Assembly: GCF_016786325.1 (NCBI RefSeq)
Contig: NZ_JADWYU010000252.1
Location: 6,897-52,182 of the forward strand
Length of the DNA: 45,286 bases
Reading direction: 5' to 3'
From: Frankia nepalensis
Lineage (GTDB): Bacteria > Actinomycetota > Actinomycetes > Frankiales > Frankiaceae
In this document: positions 26,173-34,502 of the stretch, piece by piece
How positions within the stretch are numbered: position 1 is the first letter of the stretch
Layout of the letters: every line of letters starts with the position of its first letter
Program-made: the position numbers and the translations under genes
The notes under the pieces: model-generated
Database searches by the model: none
Seen by the model: only the letters and a program-made list of their open reading frames with translations
Told to the model about the DNA's origin: nothing

Positions 26173-26946
26173 ATGGACACGGCAACCCCCGCGCCGGCGC
26201 CCCGCGCCGGGCGGTCCCGCAACCCGCTGGGCCGGCTGCTGCGCCGGGCCGAGGTCGTCGGGGTCGAGCAGCTGGCCGCCCGCACCCGGCGGGTCACGCT
26301 CGCCGGTGAGGCCCTCGCCGGGCTGGCCTGGACACCGGGCCAGCACGTCAGCGTCGTGCTCGCGGACCCGTCCGCTCCCGGCACGTGGCTGCGTGACCCG
26401 CGGGATCTCAAACGCACCTACTCCGTGTGGGACTACCAGCCCGACGGCCGGCTCGACCTGGCCGTCTACGACCACGGCGGCGACGCGCCCGGCGCCCGCT
26501 GGGCGCGCGCCGCCGCGGCGGGGCGCGGCGTGCTGGTCAAGGGGCCAGAGGGCCACCTCGTGGCCCAGCCGGACGCCCCCTACCACGTGTTCGCCGGCGA
26601 CGACACCGCCGCGGTCGCGTTCGGCGCGATCCTGCGCTCCCTGCCGGCGACGGCGCCGGTGTTCGGCGCGATCGAGCACGACCGTCCCGACGACGCGCTC
26701 CCGCTCGCCCGCCGCGACGAGCTGACCCTCGTCTACCGCCAGGGCGCGCCGGCCGCCGACTCGCCCCGGCTGCCCGCCACCCTCGCCGCGCTCACGCTGC
26801 CCGCCGAGCCCGGGGTCGCCTACGTCGCCGGCGAGGCGCGGGCCATCCAGGCCATCCGCCGTCACCTCGTCGACGACCGTGGCTGGCCGCGTCGCGCCGT
26901 CGTCACCCACCCGTTCTGGACCCCGGGCCGCCGCGGCATGGACTGA
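26173..26946 (+). CDS. Siderophore-interacting protein (FAD-dependent ferric-siderophore reductase)
   Basis: A 257-residue flavoprotein of the SIP/ViuB family that reduces ferric siderophores to release iron in the cytoplasm. Family features are the FAD-domain sequences ARTRRVTLAGEALAGL, WTPGQHVSVVL, the FAD-binding RTYSVWDY, LAVYDHGGDAPGARWA, and GRGVLVKGPEGH; the NAD(P)H-domain sequence HVFAGDDTAAVAFGAIL; and the typical end PFWTPGRRG. ATG at 26173 with GGAGGAG just upstream. No siderophore biosynthesis or uptake gene is adjacent. It may be co-transcribed with the RHH-HTH gene. Confidence 0.9.
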   Translation: MDTATPAPAPRAGRSRNPLGRLLRRAEVVGVEQLAARTRRVTLAGEALAGLAWTPGQHVSVVLADPSAPGTWLRDPRDLKRTYSVWDYQPDGRLDLAVYDHGGDAPGARWARAAAAGRGVLVKGPEGHLVAQPDAPYHVFAGDDTAAVAFGAILRSLPATAPVFGAIEHDRPDDALPLARRDELTLVYRQGAPAADSPRLPATLAALTLPAEPGVAYVAGEARAIQAIRRHLVDDRGWPRRAVVTHPFWTPGRRGMD

Positions 26947-26967
26947 CGGGCCGCGCTCGCCGCCCGG

Positions 26968-27021
26968 CGCCGCCCACGAGACCGGCGGCGCCCACGAGAC
27001 CGGCGGCGCCTACGAGACCAG
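26968..27021. repeat. 18-bp triplication at the end of the MDR gene
   Basis: The sequence cgcccacgagaccggcgg and variants occur three times in tandem between the SIP stop and the convergent MDR gene stop. The third, altered unit covers the last codons and TAG of the MDR gene, so repeat expansion has copied its coding end. Confidence 0.6.
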
Positions 27022-28104
27022 CAGCACGGTCTTGCCCGGGCGACGGGGCAGGCGTCCGCTCTCGAAGGCCGCCCGGCCCTCGGCGAGCGGGAACGCGCGG
27101 GCCACCACGGGGCGCAGCCCGCCCTCGTCGACGAGCCGCGCCAGGTAGGCGAGCTGGTCGCGGTCGGGGCGGGCGACGAAGAAGATGGCGACGATGCCGT
27201 ACCGGTCGGTGACCTCGGCCGGCGGCTGGGCGGACAGCGTCACCAGCCGGCCGCCGGGGCGGACGAGCGGGTAGGCCCGCTCGAGGGCCGCGCCGCCGAC
27301 CGTGTCGAGCACGACGTCGAACGCGGCGCCGGAGCGCTCCAGGTCGGCGGTGGTGTGGTCGAAGAAGTCCTCGGCGCCCAGGGAGCGCACGAGCGCGGCG
27401 TGCCCCGCCGCGTCCGTCGCGGTCACGCGCGCCCCGAGGCAGGCGGCGATCTGCACGCCGTACACGCCGACGCCGCCCGCGCCGCCGAGCACGAGCACCC
27501 GCTCCCCCGGCGCGAGCACCGCGTGCTCGACGAGCGCCTGGAACGCGGTCAGCGCGGCGAGCGGCAGGGCGGCGGCCCGCGCGTCGTCGACGGTGCGCGG
27601 CCTGGGCGCGAGGTCGCCCGCCCAGACGGTCGCGTACTCGGCGGCGGCGCCGTCCCGGTCGAAGTCGATCAGCCCGTAGACCTGGTCACCGGCCGCGAGG
27701 CCGCGCACCCCCGGGCCCAGCTCGGCGACGACACCGGACACCTCGCGCGCGGGGATGACCGGGGTGCGGTCGGAGCCGTCGAGCCGCGTCCAGGACAGGT
27801 CCCAGCCCAGCTCGGCGAACGTGATCGCGGCGGCGCGCACCTCGACGAGCACCTCCCCCGCCGCCGGGACGGGCCGCGGCGCCCGCTCGTAGACCAGCTT
27901 CTCCGGCCCGCCGCGGCTGTGCGCGCGCAGGGCCATCATCGTCCCGGTATCCCGGGCCAACGGGGCGGCCGACGCCGACGGGAGTGCCGCCCGGGCGACC
28001 TTGGCCGCCGGCGCCCTGGCCGCCTTCGCCGGCGGCGCCGGCCGCGCGGGTGCCGCCGGGGTCGCCGCGGCCGGTTCCGTCGCCCTCGTCGGCGTCGTGT
28101 CCAT
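27010..28104 (-). CDS. Zinc-independent MDR oxidoreductase (NADPH:quinone reductase-like)
   Basis: Medium-chain dehydrogenase/reductase of the quinone oxidoreductase type. GroES-like domain with GEVLVEVRAAAITFAELGWD and PAREVSGVVAELGPGV; Rossmann domain with GERVLVLGGAGGVGVYGVQIA; the end is RLPRRPGKTVLLVS. Structural and catalytic zinc ligands are not seen. The 364-residue product includes about 55 N-terminal residues rich in Ala, Pro and Lys/Arg (repeats like PAKAARAPAAKVARA) not usual for the family. ATG at 28104 has AGGA just upstream; ATG codons at 27939/27936 would remove the tail. It is convergent with the siderophore-interacting gene. Substrate unknown. Confidence 0.85.
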   Translation of the reverse strand: MDTTPTRATEPAAATPAAPARPAPPAKAARAPAAKVARAALPSASAAPLARDTGTMMALRAHSRGGPEKLVYERAPRPVPAAGEVLVEVRAAAITFAELGWDLSWTRLDGSDRTPVIPAREVSGVVAELGPGVRGLAAGDQVYGLIDFDRDGAAAEYATVWAGDLAPRPRTVDDARAAALPLAALTAFQALVEHAVLAPGERVLVLGGAGGVGVYGVQIAACLGARVTATDAAGHAALVRSLGAEDFFDHTTADLERSGAAFDVVLDTVGGAALERAYPLVRPGGRLVTLSAQPPAEVTDRYGIVAIFFVARPDRDQLAYLARLVDEGGLRPVVARAFPLAEGRAAFESGRLPRRPGKTVLLVS

Positions 28105-28465
28105 CGGTCCTGCCGCCCTTCTCCCGCCCAGGCGACCCGCCCGCCACCCGGCGGCCCATCGGCCGGCGCCACCGCGTCGAACCGCTCTCGCTCATCCCCA
28201 GACCTGACATAACTCACCTATCAGCCTGGGCGGAACAAACGGTTGGACCTACCGTCCTCGGACGTGAAGACCGCGCCAAAACTCGTGGATGCCTCCATGA
28301 GCGCGCCGGTCCAGGAGCCCGCCGGGCTCGTGGCGAGCCCGGGCGCGCCGAGGGCCGGCCCGGCCGGACGAGCCAGACGGGCCAGACGAGCCGGGTGGGC
28401 CAGACGAGCCGGGTGGGCCGGGGGCCGGGGGCCGGACGAGCCAGACGGGCCGGGCGGACGCCGGC
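28105..28465. other. Intergenic region with GC-rich minisatellite
   Basis: No supported gene. About 28360-28460 is a run of short imperfect direct repeats built on gacgagc, cagacgggc and cgagccgggtgggc, two units of the last being adjacent. Frames through it give collagen-like Gly-Pro-Ser repeats that I take as repeat artefacts. 28200-28270 is less GC-rich and probably holds the promoter of the MDR gene. Confidence 0.55.
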
Positions 28466-30046
28466 TCAGCGGAGCAGGCGGCGCAGGATCTTGCCGCTGG
28501 GAGATCTGGGGATCTCGTCGGTGAACTCGACGGCGCGGATCTTCTTGTAGGGCGCGACCCGCTCACGGACCCAGGCCGCCACGGCATCGGCCGTGGGCGC
28601 CGCGGCGGCGTCCTCGGGGACGACGAAGGCCTTGGGCGCCTCGCCGCCCTCGGGGTCGGGAACGCCGACGACGGCGGCGTCCCGGACCTGGGGGTGGGTG
28701 AGCAGCAGCGCCTCCAGCTCCGCGGGTGCCACCTGGTAGCCCTTGTACTTGATCATCTCCTTGAGCCGGTCGACGACCCAGAAGCAGCCGGACTCGTCGA
28801 CACGGACGAGGTCGCCGGTGCGCAGCCAGCCGTCGTCGAGCAGGACCGCGGCGGTCGCCGCCGGGTCGCCGAGATAGCCGGCCATGATCTGCGGCCCGCG
28901 CACCCACAGCTCGCCTCGTTCGCCCGCCGGCACGTCCTGGAGGGTCTCCGGGTCGACGACCCGGGCCTGCGTGTTCGCCAGGAGGCGGCCGACGGAGCCG
29001 GCCGGGGTCGTCGCGAACTCGGCGTCCGGCGTCTGGTGGGTGCCAGGACCGGCCTCGGTCAGGCCGAAGCCCTGCCGGATCGAGCACCCGAGCCGGGCCT
29101 CGGCGCGGCGGACCACGTCGAGGTCGAGCGGGGCGGCGCCGCAGATCCCGACGCGCAGCGCGGAGAGGTCGTGGCGCTCGACCGCGCCGGGCGGGGCGGT
29201 GGCGATCGCGAGCACCATCGGCGGGGCGAAGAAGGCGCGGGTGATCCTGTGGTCGGCCGCCATCCGCAGGAAGCCGTCGAAGGTGTACGGGGCGAGCGTG
29301 ACGATCGTGGCCCCCGCGCGCAGCCCGGCGTTGAGCACCAGCGTGAACGCGTAGCAGTGCGTGAACGGCAGCGTGGCCGGCAGCACGTCGTCCTCGCCGA
29401 GCGGCCAGCCGACGGCGTTCTGCTCGACGTTCGCCACCTGGTTTCGGTGGGTGAGCATGACGCCCTTGGCGGCACCGGTCGTCCCGCTGGAGTACGGCAG
29501 CATCGACACCGCCGCGCGGGGGTCGACGTCCGGCCGCGGCACGCCCGCGCCCGCGGCGGCGGCGCCGCGGGCCACCAGCTCGGCGAAGGGACGAAATCCC
29601 GGCGCCTCGCCGAGCACGAACCGCAGGGACGGTTCCAGGCCCGCCGCGTCCGCCGCCTCGGCGACCTTCGCCGCGGCGGCCTCGGAGGCGACGACCACCG
29701 TCGCGCGGGAGGCGACCAGCTGCCCGGTCAGCTCCCCCGCCGTCAGCAGCGCGCCCGCCGGGGTGACCGCGGCGCCGGCGGCGATCGCGCCGTGCAGCGC
29801 GAGCGCGAACCGCGGCTGGTTGTGGCTCACCAGCGCGACCACCCCGCCGGGCCCCACCCCCAGCTCGGTGAGGGCCGCCGCGACGGCCGCGACGCCGTCG
29901 GCGAGCTCGGCATAGGTGAGCACCTCGCCCGAGGTCGCGTCGACGAGGGCCGGCTTCGCGCCCCGCGCGCGGGCGCCCGCGAACAGGTGCTCGGTGAGCG
30001 TGACGTCCGGGATCTCGACGTCCGCCGCCGGGCTACGGTAGATCAT
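28466..30046 (-). CDS. AMP-forming acyl-CoA ligase (4-coumarate-CoA ligase-like)
   Basis: ANL-superfamily enzyme that adenylates a carboxylic acid and transfers it to CoA; 526 residues, full length. Core motifs: YSSGTTGAAKGVMLTH (P-loop/A3), YAFTLVLNAG, FGLTEAGPGTH (A5), GELWVRGPQIMAGYL, GWLRTGDLV (A7/A8), DRLKEMIKYKGYQVAPAELE and the catalytic lysine in PRSPSGKILRRLL (A10). The sequence is closest by eye to 4-coumarate or medium-chain acyl-CoA ligases; the acid is not predictable. ATG at 30046 (MIYRSPAADVEIPD). Together with the acyl-CoA dehydrogenase at 22731 and a PaaX-like regulator, it suggests acyl-CoA catabolism in the region, although the genes are not one operon. Confidence 0.92.
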   Translation of the reverse strand: MIYRSPAADVEIPDVTLTEHLFAGARARGAKPALVDATSGEVLTYAELADGVAAVAAALTELGVGPGGVVALVSHNQPRFALALHGAIAAGAAVTPAGALLTAGELTGQLVASRATVVVASEAAAAKVAEAADAAGLEPSLRFVLGEAPGFRPFAELVARGAAAAGAGVPRPDVDPRAAVSMLPYSSGTTGAAKGVMLTHRNQVANVEQNAVGWPLGEDDVLPATLPFTHCYAFTLVLNAGLRAGATIVTLAPYTFDGFLRMAADHRITRAFFAPPMVLAIATAPPGAVERHDLSALRVGICGAAPLDLDVVRRAEARLGCSIRQGFGLTEAGPGTHQTPDAEFATTPAGSVGRLLANTQARVVDPETLQDVPAGERGELWVRGPQIMAGYLGDPAATAAVLLDDGWLRTGDLVRVDESGCFWVVDRLKEMIKYKGYQVAPAELEALLLTHPQVRDAAVVGVPDPEGGEAPKAFVVPEDAAAAPTADAVAAWVRERVAPYKKIRAVEFTDEIPRSPSGKILRRLLR

Positions 30047-30350
30047 GACGCCGTCTCCAGCGACTCCAGGTCACGGCCGGACGGCGGCGCGGCCCGGGAC
30101 GGCGTCACGTCGGGCACGAGCGGCTCCTCCCCGGGTGTGCGCTGCGCCACAGCGACGTTGACGCTACGAAGGGCCACAACGCCCGTCAATGGCGCATTTC
30201 ACGGGACGGGCGGCGTGACCCGTGCGCCGCCGGCGAGCCGTGTGGCCGCGTGTCACGCCGAAACGCCCTGTGGGCCGGGAGGATCGCTCCCGGGCCCGCA
30301 GGGCGCCCATGTCACGGAAAAGCGGGTCAGGAGGTCATCAGCTGGCGGGG
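30047..30350. other. Intergenic gap between two minus-strand genes
   Basis: No gene seen. The part next to 30047 should carry the acyl-CoA ligase promoter; the part next to 30350 carries the narK terminator hairpin. Confidence 0.5.
30261..30305 (-). terminator. Rho-independent-type terminator after narK
   Basis: On the minus strand an 18-bp GC stem (arms about 30305-30287 and 30281-30264, one G-T pair and one bulge) with a 5-base loop is followed by TTT. It begins about 45 bp after the narK stop. The short T-tract is usual for high-GC actinobacteria. Confidence 0.65.
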
Positions 30351-31727
30351 TCAGACGCCGGGGAGGCGGCGGGGGGACGGACGCAGGTAGACGGCCCAGG
30401 TGACGACGAAGCAGAGCGCGTAGAAGGCCAGGAAGGCGACATAAGCGCCGTTGCCGGTGTGGTAGGTCAGGAACGACTGACGGAAGGCCAGGTTGACCAG
30501 CACACCACCGAAGGCGCCGATGGCGCCGGCCAAGCCGATGAGCGCGCCCGACAGGCGGCGCGCCTCCCGGTCCGCGGCCGCGGTGTCCGAGTCCGCGGCC
30601 AGGACGGCCTTCGCCCGGAAGATCGCCGGGATCATCTTGTAGGTGGAGCCGTTGCCGATGCCGGCGAAGGTGAACAGCAGCAGGAACCCGGTGATGAACA
30701 GGGGCAGCGACTTCTCCAGCGACGCCACCAGCACCAGCGTCGCGCTGAGGGCCATCGCCACGAAGTTGACGAAGGTGATCTTCGCGCCGCCGTATCGGTC
30801 CGCGAGCATGCCACCGACCGGACGGATCAGCGACCCGATCAGCGGGCCGAGGAACGTCAGGTAGGCGGCCTTGATCGGGGTGGAGAAGTCGGCCTTGAAC
30901 TGCACCTGCAGCACCTGGCCGAAGGCGAAGCCGAAGCCGATGAACGAGCCGAAGGTGCCGATGTAGAGCAGCGACATCACCCACGTGTGGCCGTCGCGGG
31001 CAACGTCGCGCATCGCGTGGGTGTCGTTGCGGGCCGAGGTGATGTTGTCCATGAACAGCGCCGCGCCGAGCGCCGAGACCACGATCAGCGGCAGGTAGAT
31101 CGCCAGGATCAGTCGCGGGTGCTCCTTGCCGGCGGTCGCGAGCACCAGCAGCCCGATGAGCTGCACCGCGGCGACGCCGAGGTTGCCGCCGCCGGCGTTC
31201 AGGCCGAGGGCGCGGCCCTTGAGCCGGTCCGGGTAGAACGTGTTGATGTTGGCCATGGACGAGGCGAAGTTGCCACCGCCGACGCCAGCCAGCGTGGCCG
31301 TGACCAGCAGGGTCGTGTAGCTCACGCCCGGTTCGAGGATGACGGCGGTGACCACCAGCGGCACCAGCAGCATCACCGCGGAGAAGATCGTCCAGTTCCG
31401 GCCGCCGAACTTCGCGACGGCGAACGTGTACGGCAGCCGCAGCACCGCGCCGACCAGGGTCGGGACGGTGGTGAGCAGGAACTTCCCGGCCGCGTCGATC
31501 CCGTACTGGGGGCCGAGGAACAGCACCATGACCGACCACAGGCTCCAGATCGAGAAGCCGATGTGCTCGGAGAAAATCGAGAAAACCAGGTTGCGGCGGG
31601 CGACGCGCGCCCCGCCGTTCTCCCAAAACACCGGGTCCTCGGGTCGCCAGTCGTCGATCCACCGGCCGCCGCTGGCCGGCGCGCCGACCCGGCCGACCGG
31701 CCGTACGCCTTCCGCCGTCGTACTCAT
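30351..31727 (-). CDS. narK: Nitrate/nitrite transporter, NarK family
   Basis: Major-facilitator protein of 458 residues with about 12 membrane helices. It has both nitrate/nitrite-porter signatures: GVGGGNFASSMANINTFYP in the first half and AGIGNGSTYKMIPAIF in the second. The first half also keeps LGPQYGIDAAGKFLLTTVPTLVGAVLR-like sequence with the conserved Arg (LRLPY). It imports nitrate or exchanges nitrate and nitrite at the cytoplasmic membrane. A 40-residue hydrophilic N-terminus precedes helix 1 (WRPEDPVFWENGG is conserved in actinobacterial NarK). A strong terminator follows. The neighbours nrtA-nrtB-nrtD-like genes and nnaR across the IS remnants support a role in nitrate assimilation. 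Confidence 0.95.
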   Translation of the reverse strand: MSTTAEGVRPVGRVGAPASGGRWIDDWRPEDPVFWENGGARVARRNLVFSIFSEHIGFSIWSLWSVMVLFLGPQYGIDAAGKFLLTTVPTLVGAVLRLPYTFAVAKFGGRNWTIFSAVMLLVPLVVTAVILEPGVSYTTLLVTATLAGVGGGNFASSMANINTFYPDRLKGRALGLNAGGGNLGVAAVQLIGLLVLATAGKEHPRLILAIYLPLIVVSALGAALFMDNITSARNDTHAMRDVARDGHTWVMSLLYIGTFGSFIGFGFAFGQVLQVQFKADFSTPIKAAYLTFLGPLIGSLIRPVGGMLADRYGGAKITFVNFVAMALSATLVLVASLEKSLPLFITGFLLLFTFAGIGNGSTYKMIPAIFRAKAVLAADSDTAAADREARRLSGALIGLAGAIGAFGGVLVNLAFRQSFLTYHTGNGAYVAFLAFYALCFVVTWAVYLRPSPRRLPGV

Positions 31728-31988
31728 GTCATTCCCTCCACTGCGCCTGGGGCCGCGAGGGTACGCGGGAAGAGATTTTCCACGCCGCCGCCAGCCCGAC
31801 GTCGGTACCGGGTCTCGACACGAACATAGGAAGCCGCCGTTACGGCAGCAGCCTCCGGCGGTGACGATTCTTGATCCTTTCGCTCACGACGTCCGCGCGG
31901 CCGACGTGAGGAACCAGCCGATGCGAAATCAGGCATGGGTGAGCAAATACGTGAGCAGAGTCACTCTTTGTTTGTGTATCCTGCTCGA
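31728..31988. promoter_or_regulatory. narK upstream region
   Basis: About 260 bp between narK and the IS remnant. It is AT-richer near 31930-31985, with gtgagca repeated at 12-bp spacing (31937 and 31949 region) followed by agtcactc. The narK promoter is expected here; I could not place a convincing GlnR box. Confidence 0.35.
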
Positions 31989-31989
31989 C

Positions 31990-32150
31990 CTGGGAGCGTG
32001 AGGTCCGAATGCGCCGCACAGGACGATCTTGATGCTTGCAACGGGGAGTCCGGCCACTTCGGCGATCTCGGGGACGGTGTGTCCTCCGGCTGCCCGTAGT
32101 TCTCGGATGGCGTCGTCTCGCTCGCGGCGCGCGGCGCCCGGGTCAAGAGG
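31990..32150 (-). pseudogene. Helix-turn-helix fragment fused to the transposase remnant
   Basis: Frame reads RERDDAIRELRAAGGHTVPE and then IAEVAGLPVASIKIVL, a helix-turn-helix of the kind found in transposases or small regulators. It is in a different frame from the IS6-like fragment directly upstream and has no plausible start of its own, so it is a remnant. The parent gene is not recognised. Confidence 0.5.
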
Positions 32151-32500
32151 CGGCGGGTCGCGGCCAGGTCCCGATGCTCGCGGGCAAGCACGTCGATGAC
32201 CTGGCGGAACTGGTCGACCGCTCCGTAGCGACAGGCCCACCGGCCAGCGACCTTGAGGTACGTCTCATCGGCGAACCCTCGATCCAGGCAGGTGGCGACA
32301 CGGCCGGGCGGCGTTCGTCAGGAGCGGGATGAACCGCCGCACCCATCGGAACAGCGTTACTACATGGCCGACGATGACGCCGCGTTCGGCGAGCAGTTCC
32401 TCACCGCCCGGTAGGACAGTGGACAGCGCAAGTACCAGCGCACCGCCAGCACGATCACTTCGGCGGGAACGGAACTCCCGCGGGCTCGGAGGCCGCAGCC
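32150..32500 (-). pseudogene. IS6-family (IS26-like) transposase remnant
   Basis: Recognisable transposase pieces lie in three successive frames: VIVLAVRWYLRCPLSYRAV (from about 32458), then EELLAERGVIVGHVVTLFRW with RFIPLLTNAARPCRH, then FADETYLKVAGRW (first catalytic Asp) with QVIDVLAREHRDLAATRRLL ending near 32160. At least two frameshifts separate them. The second and third DDE residues and the C-terminus are missing. No intact terminal inverted repeats were found. It is dead on its own but marks an insertion between narK and the nitrate ABC genes. Confidence 0.75.
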
Positions 32501-32789
32501 GCGGGACGGACACGACGACACCCCACTCGATCATGCCTGACCGGGCCGGCACCGTACCCAGCCAACGCAACTGCGCCCACCGCCATCCCCCGCCGCTCGA
32601 CCGGGAGCCTCGACCACACCCGCTGGGGCTTCCCGCGTTCGTCGAACACACGGCACCACGTCCGGCGCGCCTGTCACCGACCGCAACCAGTCAACCAAAG
32701 CCGCCAGCCACGGCAACGCATACCCGCTGATGATCGGTCCGCCCGCCGCAGAGCGGCCACTTTCAGATGCACTGCGCGTGGTCGACTTC

Positions 32790-33120
32790 GACGGTCAGCG
32801 CTGACCGGCGACACGGGCCAGCGCCCGCCGGGGACGGGGCCGGGAGCGAGGGTGCGGTAGAGCGAGGGTGCGGTAGAGCGAGGGTGCGGTAGAAGGCGTA
32901 CTCGCCGGTGGCCTGGTTGCGGCGGACGAGCAGCCAGCGCCGGCCGGGCAGGTCGCCGTCGATGATGTCGATCAGGGCACAGTCGTGGTAGCGGTGGCCC
33001 GCGGAGCCGACCCGGCGGGCAGGGACTGCCAGCTGCTGGCGGGCAGGCGGACAGCGAGTTCGACGGCCCGGCGGGCCCCGACGCCGGTGACAATCCGGTG
33101 GTCCTTGGCGTCATGCCCCC
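32790..33120 (-). pseudogene. IS701/IS4-type transposase remnant
   Basis: Fragments typical of an IS701-like DDE transposase are seen: KDHRIVTGVGARRAVELAVR followed by LPASSWQ in one frame, then, after a shift, GHRYHDCALIDIIDGDLPGR and RRWLLVRRNQATGEYAFYRT, then RALARVAGQR beyond a triplicated 16-bp repeat. Frames change at least twice and both ends are missing. It cannot make a working enzyme. It lies just upstream of the promoter of the nitrate ABC genes. Confidence 0.7.
32845..32892. repeat. Three perfect 16-bp tandem repeats
   Basis: agcgagggtgcggtag occurs at 32845-32860, 32861-32876 and 32877-32892. It lies inside the IS701-like remnant. Two extra copies add 32 bp, which shifts the reading frame, so slipped-strand expansion probably helped inactivate the gene. 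Confidence 0.9.
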
Positions 33121-33127
33121 GTCCCGG

Positions 33128-33281
33128 CTGGCCAACGGCGCCCGCGTTAACGGAGTATGACGACGTTTCCAATATATGTCGGGAGGGTCACGGTGCACCA
33201 GGCGAGGCAAGTTAGCGCGACGTGACTGAAGTTTGACGGGCATGAAACTCCTCGATCCTCCCGTCGCGGGACGCTTCCAGG
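33128..33281 (+). promoter_or_regulatory. Promoter region of the nitrate ABC operon
   Basis: A lower-GC stretch with gttaac and an AT-rich ccaatatatg patch near 33168-33177 that could serve as promoter elements. At 33225-33237 an AC-n9-AC pattern (gtgactgaagtttgac) resembles one half of a GlnR-type box, but such a short pattern arises easily by chance. Confidence 0.35.
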
Positions 33282-34502
33282 GTGGACAGACGAACCTTCT
33301 TCAAATCGGCCGGCGTAGCCGCCCTCGGTGCCACCGCCCTGGCGGCCTGCGGCTCGGACAGCAGTTCATCCTCGACGTCGGGAACGAGCGGCAACCGGAA
33401 GGTTCGCCTCGGGTTTATCGCGCTGACGGACTGTGCGCCCATCCTGATGGCGAGCGAGCTCGGCTACTTCGCTGAGCGAGGCCTCGACGTGTCGGTCGTT
33501 AAGCAGGCCTCGTGGCCGGCTACCCGGGACGCGCTGCTCAACAACCAGATCGACGGCGCGCACTGCCTCTACAGCATGCCGCTCTCGGTCGCCACGAAAA
33601 TCGGCGGCAGCGGGTCGACCGCGCTGAAAGTCGCGATGATATTGAACAACAACGGCCAGGCGATCACGCTGGCCAAGGAGTTCTCCAGTGTCGGCTATGC
33701 CGACCTGGACAAGGCGAAGGCCGCGCTCGAGTCCAAGCAGCCGACGTTGGCGATGACCTTCCCCGGCGGTACGCATGACCTCTGGATACGGTACTGGCTG
33801 CGCGCCGCCAAGGTGGACATGTCGGCGGTCAAGGTAATCCCGATCCCGCCGCCCCAGATGGTTGCGAACATGAAGGTCGGCACGATGACGGGCTACTGTG
33901 TGGGTGAGCCCTGGAACGCCGTCGCCGTGAGCCAGAACGTCGGTTTCACCCACCTCACCACACAGGATCTCTGGACCGGGCACCCGGAGAAGGCGCTGGT
34001 GGTGGGAGAGAAGTTCGCCACCGAGCAGGAGGACGCCCTGCGCGACACCATGGGCGCGATCCTGAAGGCCGCCCGGTGGCTTGACGATCCGGCCAACCGA
34101 GCGAAGGCCGTGGACGTGCTCGCCCAACAGAAGTACCTGAACACACCCGCCGCCGGGATCAGAGGTCGGCTGCTGGGCGAGTACGACTTCGGCGCTGGCA
34201 TCCCGGGACGTACCTATCCCGCCGCGGAGAACATGCGCTTCTTCGGTGATGGCTTCGTCAGCGCACCGCGTCGGGGGCACGCGCTGTGGGCGCTGGCCCA
34301 GTACCAGCGCCTCGGCCTCGTCGACAGCGTCGCCGACCCGGAGGGCCTCGTCAACAAGATCGTGCTCAGGGGCCTCTATGAAGAGGTCGCCGCCGCGGAG
34401 AAGATCGACGTCCCCGATGACGACCTTGCCTCGTTCACGGTGAAGCTCGACGGTGCCAGCTTCGACCCGAAGGAGTTCGCTAAGGAGGTGGCCAGGGTAT
34501 GA
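33282..34502 (+). CDS. nrtA: Nitrate-type ABC transporter substrate-binding lipoprotein (NrtA/CmpA-like)
   Basis: A 406-residue extracytoplasmic binding protein. The N-terminus has a twin-arginine-like DRRTFFKSAG and a lipobox LAAC with lipidated C23, then a Ser/Thr-rich linker. NrtA/CmpA-type ligand motifs follow: LGFIALTDCAPILMASELGY, LLNNQIDGAHCLYSMPLSVA, FPGGTHDLWIRYWL and IPPPQMVANMKVG with YCVGEPWNAVAV. These match nitrate/bicarbonate binders better than SsuA or TauA. GTG at 33282 has only a weak ribosome site. The stop overlaps the permease start (ATGA). GC content and codon use (ATA, TTG, AAC) are visibly less extreme than in flanking genes, hinting at transfer. Confidence 0.88.
   Translation: MDRRTFFKSAGVAALGATALAACGSDSSSSSTSGTSGNRKVRLGFIALTDCAPILMASELGYFAERGLDVSVVKQASWPATRDALLNNQIDGAHCLYSMPLSVATKIGGSGSTALKVAMILNNNGQAITLAKEFSSVGYADLDKAKAALESKQPTLAMTFPGGTHDLWIRYWLRAAKVDMSAVKVIPIPPPQMVANMKVGTMTGYCVGEPWNAVAVSQNVGFTHLTTQDLWTGHPEKALVVGEKFATEQEDALRDTMGAILKAARWLDDPANRAKAVDVLAQQKYLNTPAAGIRGRLLGEYDFGAGIPGRTYPAAENMRFFGDGFVSAPRRGHALWALAQYQRLGLVDSVADPEGLVNKIVLRGLYEEVAAAEKIDVPDDDLASFTVKLDGASFDPKEFAKEVARV

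Noticed and set aside
28249-28587. Collagen-like Gly-Pro-Ser frame on the minus strand
   Set aside because: Produced by the GC-rich minisatellite and overlapping the end of the acyl-CoA ligase gene.
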